A DNA stretch of 8,724 bases, taken from Chloroflexota bacterium. Its GTDB lineage: Bacteria; Chloroflexota; Anaerolineae; Anaerolineales; Villigracilaceae. The position numbers were made by a program, and so were the translations under genes. The notes beneath the pieces were generated by a model, which searched no databases, was not told where the DNA came from, and saw only the letters and a list, made by a program, of their open reading frames with translations. The stretch spans positions 1-8,724 of the forward strand of contig JAKANW010000082.1 of assembly GCA_021823555.1 (NCBI GenBank), read 5' to 3'. Positions 6,395 through 8,724 of the stretch are shown in pieces; position 1 is the first letter of the stretch; each line of letters opens with the position of its first letter.

Positions 6395-7477
6395 CTAAGG
6401 TATTTCTGGCTCTATTCTTGATCCGGAAAGTTTTTTGCTCTTGTTGATTTGCCAAAGCCCGAGAAGCCCCCAAAAACTGACCACCAAATAGTTCAGAATT
6501 TGGCTGATGAGAATGTAAGCCAACGCATCGGCACGTGAAAAGCCAAAAGGAACAAGCACGGTAACGGCAACGAACTGATACACGCCGACGTAACCAGGCG
6601 TGGAAGGGATGGCGCTGGACAAACCAAGGGCCGCGAGGAGGATCAAGGCCTGGCCGATGTTTAAAGTCTGCAAAATAATTCTCACCGCGACCATGTTAGT
6701 GGTCGCATCAGCCAACCAGATGAGAGCGGTCAGCAAAATGAAGATCACCAACCTGCGCCAATTTTGCAGGGAGCGCATCCCAACCAGAAAACGGCTAACC
6801 TGATCGGTGATGATTTTTGAAATTTTGTCAGGCAACGGCAGCCAGTTCAAAATGCGCAGAATCAATTTCTCCTGGAATGGCGCAACAACAATAAAAGCCA
6901 ACCCCAAAAAGCCGGCCATTGCCATCACGCGCACGGAGTTCGCCAGCCATAAAGACATATCTTTTTGCAGGAGCAAGGATACGGATCCAATAAACACCAG
7001 GGCGACGACATCCAGCAACCGCTCCGTCAACGCAGTGGCAAGTATAAAACTGGTACCCAATCCGCTTTTCTCCCCTAAAAAGGCTGAACGCAACAGCTCG
7101 CCAGCCCGGGCCGGCAGGTAGGCATTTCCCATGTAACCGACCATGTTAGCCCAAAAGACAGATGAGACTGGCACCTTTTCCCCTGAACGCACCAGGACGC
7201 TCCAACGTAAAGCGCGAATAAAATAAGTAGCTGATGAAATTGGGATGGTCAGCAGAAGGAACTCGTAATGTCCAGTCTTGATAGTTACCCAGAAGGCACT
7301 CCAATCGAGACCACGCAGGGTGAAATAAAGAAGTATTGCTGCAAGGACAATGGAAAATAAAATTAACCAAGACGGGCGGTTAGTCTTTTTCTGTGCATCA
7401 TTTCCAGGCGTGAGGTCATCTGCCGCGGGAGGGAAGTAGTTTGTAGACAAATTAAAAATTGATCCGTTCTTTTTCAT
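6395..7477 (-). CDS. Lysylphosphatidylglycerol synthase TM region / UPF0104 (YbhN-like) multi-pass membrane protein
   Basis: 360 residues from ATG 7477; another in-frame ATG at 7507 would give 370 and a 56-base overlap with the preceding gene. Numbering follows the 370-residue form. A polar N-terminus is followed by about eight hydrophobic segments (near 47-66, 82-100, 115-130, 155-180, 193-210, 252-268, 284-300, 328-352). Family marks are LPARAGELLR (131-140), LTERLLDVV (160-168) and the Pro/Gly-rich IPSTPGYVGVYQF (300-312). It matches the membrane half of MprF-type proteins without the aminoacyl-transferase half; family members are proposed lipid or lipid-linked sugar flippases. It sits just after a polyprenyl-phosphate glycosyltransferase, which fits handling of its lipid-sugar product (inference). 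Neither ATG has a clear Shine-Dalgarno; coupling to the upstream stop is likely, and I prefer the shorter overlap. Confidence 0.85.
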   Translation of the reverse strand: MKKNGSIFNLSTNYFPPAADDLTPGNDAQKKTNRPSWLILFSIVLAAILLYFTLRGLDWSAFWVTIKTGHYEFLLLTIPISSATYFIRALRWSVLVRSGEKVPVSSVFWANMVGYMGNAYLPARAGELLRSAFLGEKSGLGTSFILATALTERLLDVVALVFIGSVSLLLQKDMSLWLANSVRVMAMAGFLGLAFIVVAPFQEKLILRILNWLPLPDKISKIITDQVSRFLVGMRSLQNWRRLVIFILLTALIWLADATTNMVAVRIILQTLNIGQALILLAALGLSSAIPSTPGYVGVYQFVAVTVLVPFGFSRADALAYILISQILNYLVVSFWGLLGLWQINKSKKLSGSRIEPEIP

Positions 7478-8384
7478 AGACCAGCGGCCGGTGGAGAACA
7501 TGAACATACATTGTGGAAATATATTCGCCGACTACGCCCAGGAAAATTAACTGTATGGAAGCGAAGAAGAACAAGCCAATCGCAACCGGAGCTATGCCTA
7601 ACGAAAAACTGCTCCAAAAGATCAATTTGTATATCAAGTAGAATATCCCAATCAGGAAGCTGACGAGTGCAGCGACAAATCCCACAATTGTAGCCAGGCG
7701 GAGGGGCATCTTAGTGTAACTGGTTATCCCCAGCATTGCTTCTTCGTACAGGTACAGGAAATTGCTTTTGCTTTTTCCATGCTTTCGGACAGGTTGTATA
7801 AAGTTAACGATCACAGGAGTAAAACCGATATCGGAAATCAACCCCCTGAAATACGGATAAGGGTCGTTCAAGCTTTTGTAGATATCTAGAATCTGCTTAT
7901 CATAAAGGCCGAACCCAGTGAAATGTCGGATGAGTTTTATGTCCGCCATCTTCTCAAGCACAGAGTAGTATAAGGAACGCAAAGTGTAAAAGAGCGAAGC
8001 CTCCTCGCTTTGATTCTTTACGCCCATTACTACTTTATAACCCTGCTCCCACTTTTTGAGGAACTCAGGGATCAAGGACGGAGGATCTTGTAAATCAGAT
8101 ACCATCAGGATGGCTGCATCCCCGCACGCCTGCCGAAAAGCATTGTTCCCCGAGCGGTTGGCCCCAAAATTGCGCGAATTGAAGATTACTTTAAAGTTTT
8201 TATCCTTAGCTGCAATTTCCCGTAGAATTTGCGGAGTATTGTCGGTGGAAGCGTTGTCTGCAATAATAATTTCATAAGTATAACGATCGGCCAATTTATT
8301 AAAAATGGCTACGACCTGGTCATAGTATTCCCGAATGTTGCCTTCTTCGTTGTAGCAAATAGTTACAACACTGATTTTTTTCAT
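7452..8384 (-). CDS. DPM1/GtrB-like polyprenyl-phosphate glycosyltransferase (GT2) with two C-terminal TM helices
   Basis: 310 residues, the usual length for bacterial DPM1-like/GtrB enzymes. The N-terminus ISVVTICYNEEGNI (4-17) starts the GT-A fold; IIADNASTDNT (40-50) is the NDP-binding motif, with Asn in place of the second Asp of the common DDGS; NFGANRSGNNAF (72-83) and DLQDPP (97-102), the metal-binding motif, are strongly typical. RKHGKSKSNF (200-209) is the conserved basic loop before two membrane helices (about 228-252 and 262-286) and GVVGEYIS (283-290). The predicted reaction is transfer of a sugar from an NDP-sugar to undecaprenyl (polyprenyl) phosphate on the cytoplasmic face. 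GGAAGGAG lies shortly upstream of ATG. It follows the FkbM gene by 21 bases, and its last codons overlap the start of the flippase-like gene. Confidence 0.93.
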   Translation of the reverse strand: MKKISVVTICYNEEGNIREYYDQVVAIFNKLADRYTYEIIIADNASTDNTPQILREIAAKDKNFKVIFNSRNFGANRSGNNAFRQACGDAAILMVSDLQDPPSLIPEFLKKWEQGYKVVMGVKNQSEEASLFYTLRSLYYSVLEKMADIKLIRHFTGFGLYDKQILDIYKSLNDPYPYFRGLISDIGFTPVIVNFIQPVRKHGKSKSNFLYLYEEAMLGITSYTKMPLRLATIVGFVAALVSFLIGIFYLIYKLIFWSSFSLGIAPVAIGLFFFASIQLIFLGVVGEYISTMYVHVLHRPLVYEKERINF

Positions 8385-8405
8385 AATCCTTCTCCTTCCA
8401 AGGAG

Positions 8406-8724
8406 TTAGATGATCAGACGGGTTTTGGGAACCGCATAGCACACAATTTCCCAACATTCATCCGCATACCTTCGCAGGAAAAGATCATACTTGACATTAA
8501 ACGAGCGGAGCAACAGAGGGATTTGCCAAAGATGCTCTTGCGCATGATACAAGCATATAGCCAACACAGGCGTTTGCTTTTCAATAATTTTTTTCGCGCC
8601 GAGCAAAGCATCCGGCTCTGCGCCTTCGATATCCATCTTGATAAAGGTTGGCTTGATATCGCTCAACAATTCATCCAGCGGGGCACACTGGACCTTATAG
8701 CTGCCAGTACCAACAGATGAACCT
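8406..8724 (-). CDS. FkbM-family SAM methyltransferase, C-terminal fragment (5' end beyond window)
   Basis: 105 residues are visible before TAA at 8406, and the frame is open to the right edge, so the true start lies outside. The order CAPLDELL, then FIKMDIEGAEPDALLGAKKI, then LRRYADECWEIVCYAVP is the C-terminal half of the FkbM methyltransferase domain: the LDELL helix, the hallmark D-(I/V)-EGAE strand with the L-GA turn, and the closing W-T/E-VLYA-P strand. FkbM proteins O-methylate sugars or polyketides; here a glycan sugar is likely from the neighbours. The SAM-binding N-terminal motifs are not in view. The stop is 21 bases before the glycosyltransferase start, which indicates one operon. 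Confidence 0.88.
   Translation of the reverse strand, partial: GSSVGTGSYKVQCAPLDELLSDIKPTFIKMDIEGAEPDALLGAKKIIEKQTPVLAICLYHAQEHLWQIPLLLRSFNVKYDLFLRRYADECWEIVCYAVPKTRLII

Noticed and set aside
6205..6447. 80-codon plus frame across the 131-bp repeat.
   Set aside because: Mostly translation of the inverted-repeat element plus antisense of the flippase-like gene end.

Overview
The window is a stretch of bacterial chromosome in which every well-supported gene lies on the minus strand. Read in transcription order (right to left) there are two short cell-surface glycan gene groups, then a large regulator cut by the left edge. No complete rRNA or tRNA gene, CRISPR array or transposase gene was seen. 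The build of the regulator (a MalT-like STAND ATPase whose visible end resembles the junction before a BTAD/SARP domain) and the intergenic palindromic repeats ending in TGTCATTGCGAG/CTCGTAGTGACA suggest a Chloroflexota bacterium, probably Anaerolineae. This is inference from recall, not from a search. The regulator gene is visibly G+C rich, whereas the group at the right edge is more A+T rich.

Right group (8724 to 6395, minus): the C-terminal end of an FkbM-family methyltransferase, 21 bases, a DPM1/GtrB-like polyprenyl-phosphate glycosyltransferase with two C-terminal membrane helices, and an overlapping multi-pass protein of the lysylphosphatidylglycerol synthase TM / UPF0104 (YbhN) family. 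This looks like a cassette that makes a lipid-linked sugar and handles or moves it at the membrane.

Middle group (5588 to 2772, minus): a 67-residue one-helix membrane protein with a YLDPGSGS motif, a 462-residue SAM methyltransferase with a large N-terminal domain that resembles a degenerate kinase fold, and a GT-A family 2 glycosyltransferase with a short coiled coil. The genes are spaced -4 and +22 bases, and a Shine-Dalgarno and a TATAAT box sit in front of the first one.

The left end (2567 to 1, minus) holds 855 codons of the regulator, open at the edge, in one uninterrupted frame.

Between the two glycan groups lie about 800 bases without a convincing gene. They contain two half-like copies of a palindromic repeat also found at 2646-2725, a different 131-bp terminal-inverted-repeat element, and a four-copy tandem 11-bp repeat (TTATSA every 11 bases) followed by a -10-like hexamer. 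That array has the geometry of a Pho-box or other OmpR-family operator and points at a G+C-rich stretch with no recognisable product. It is the least explained part of the window.
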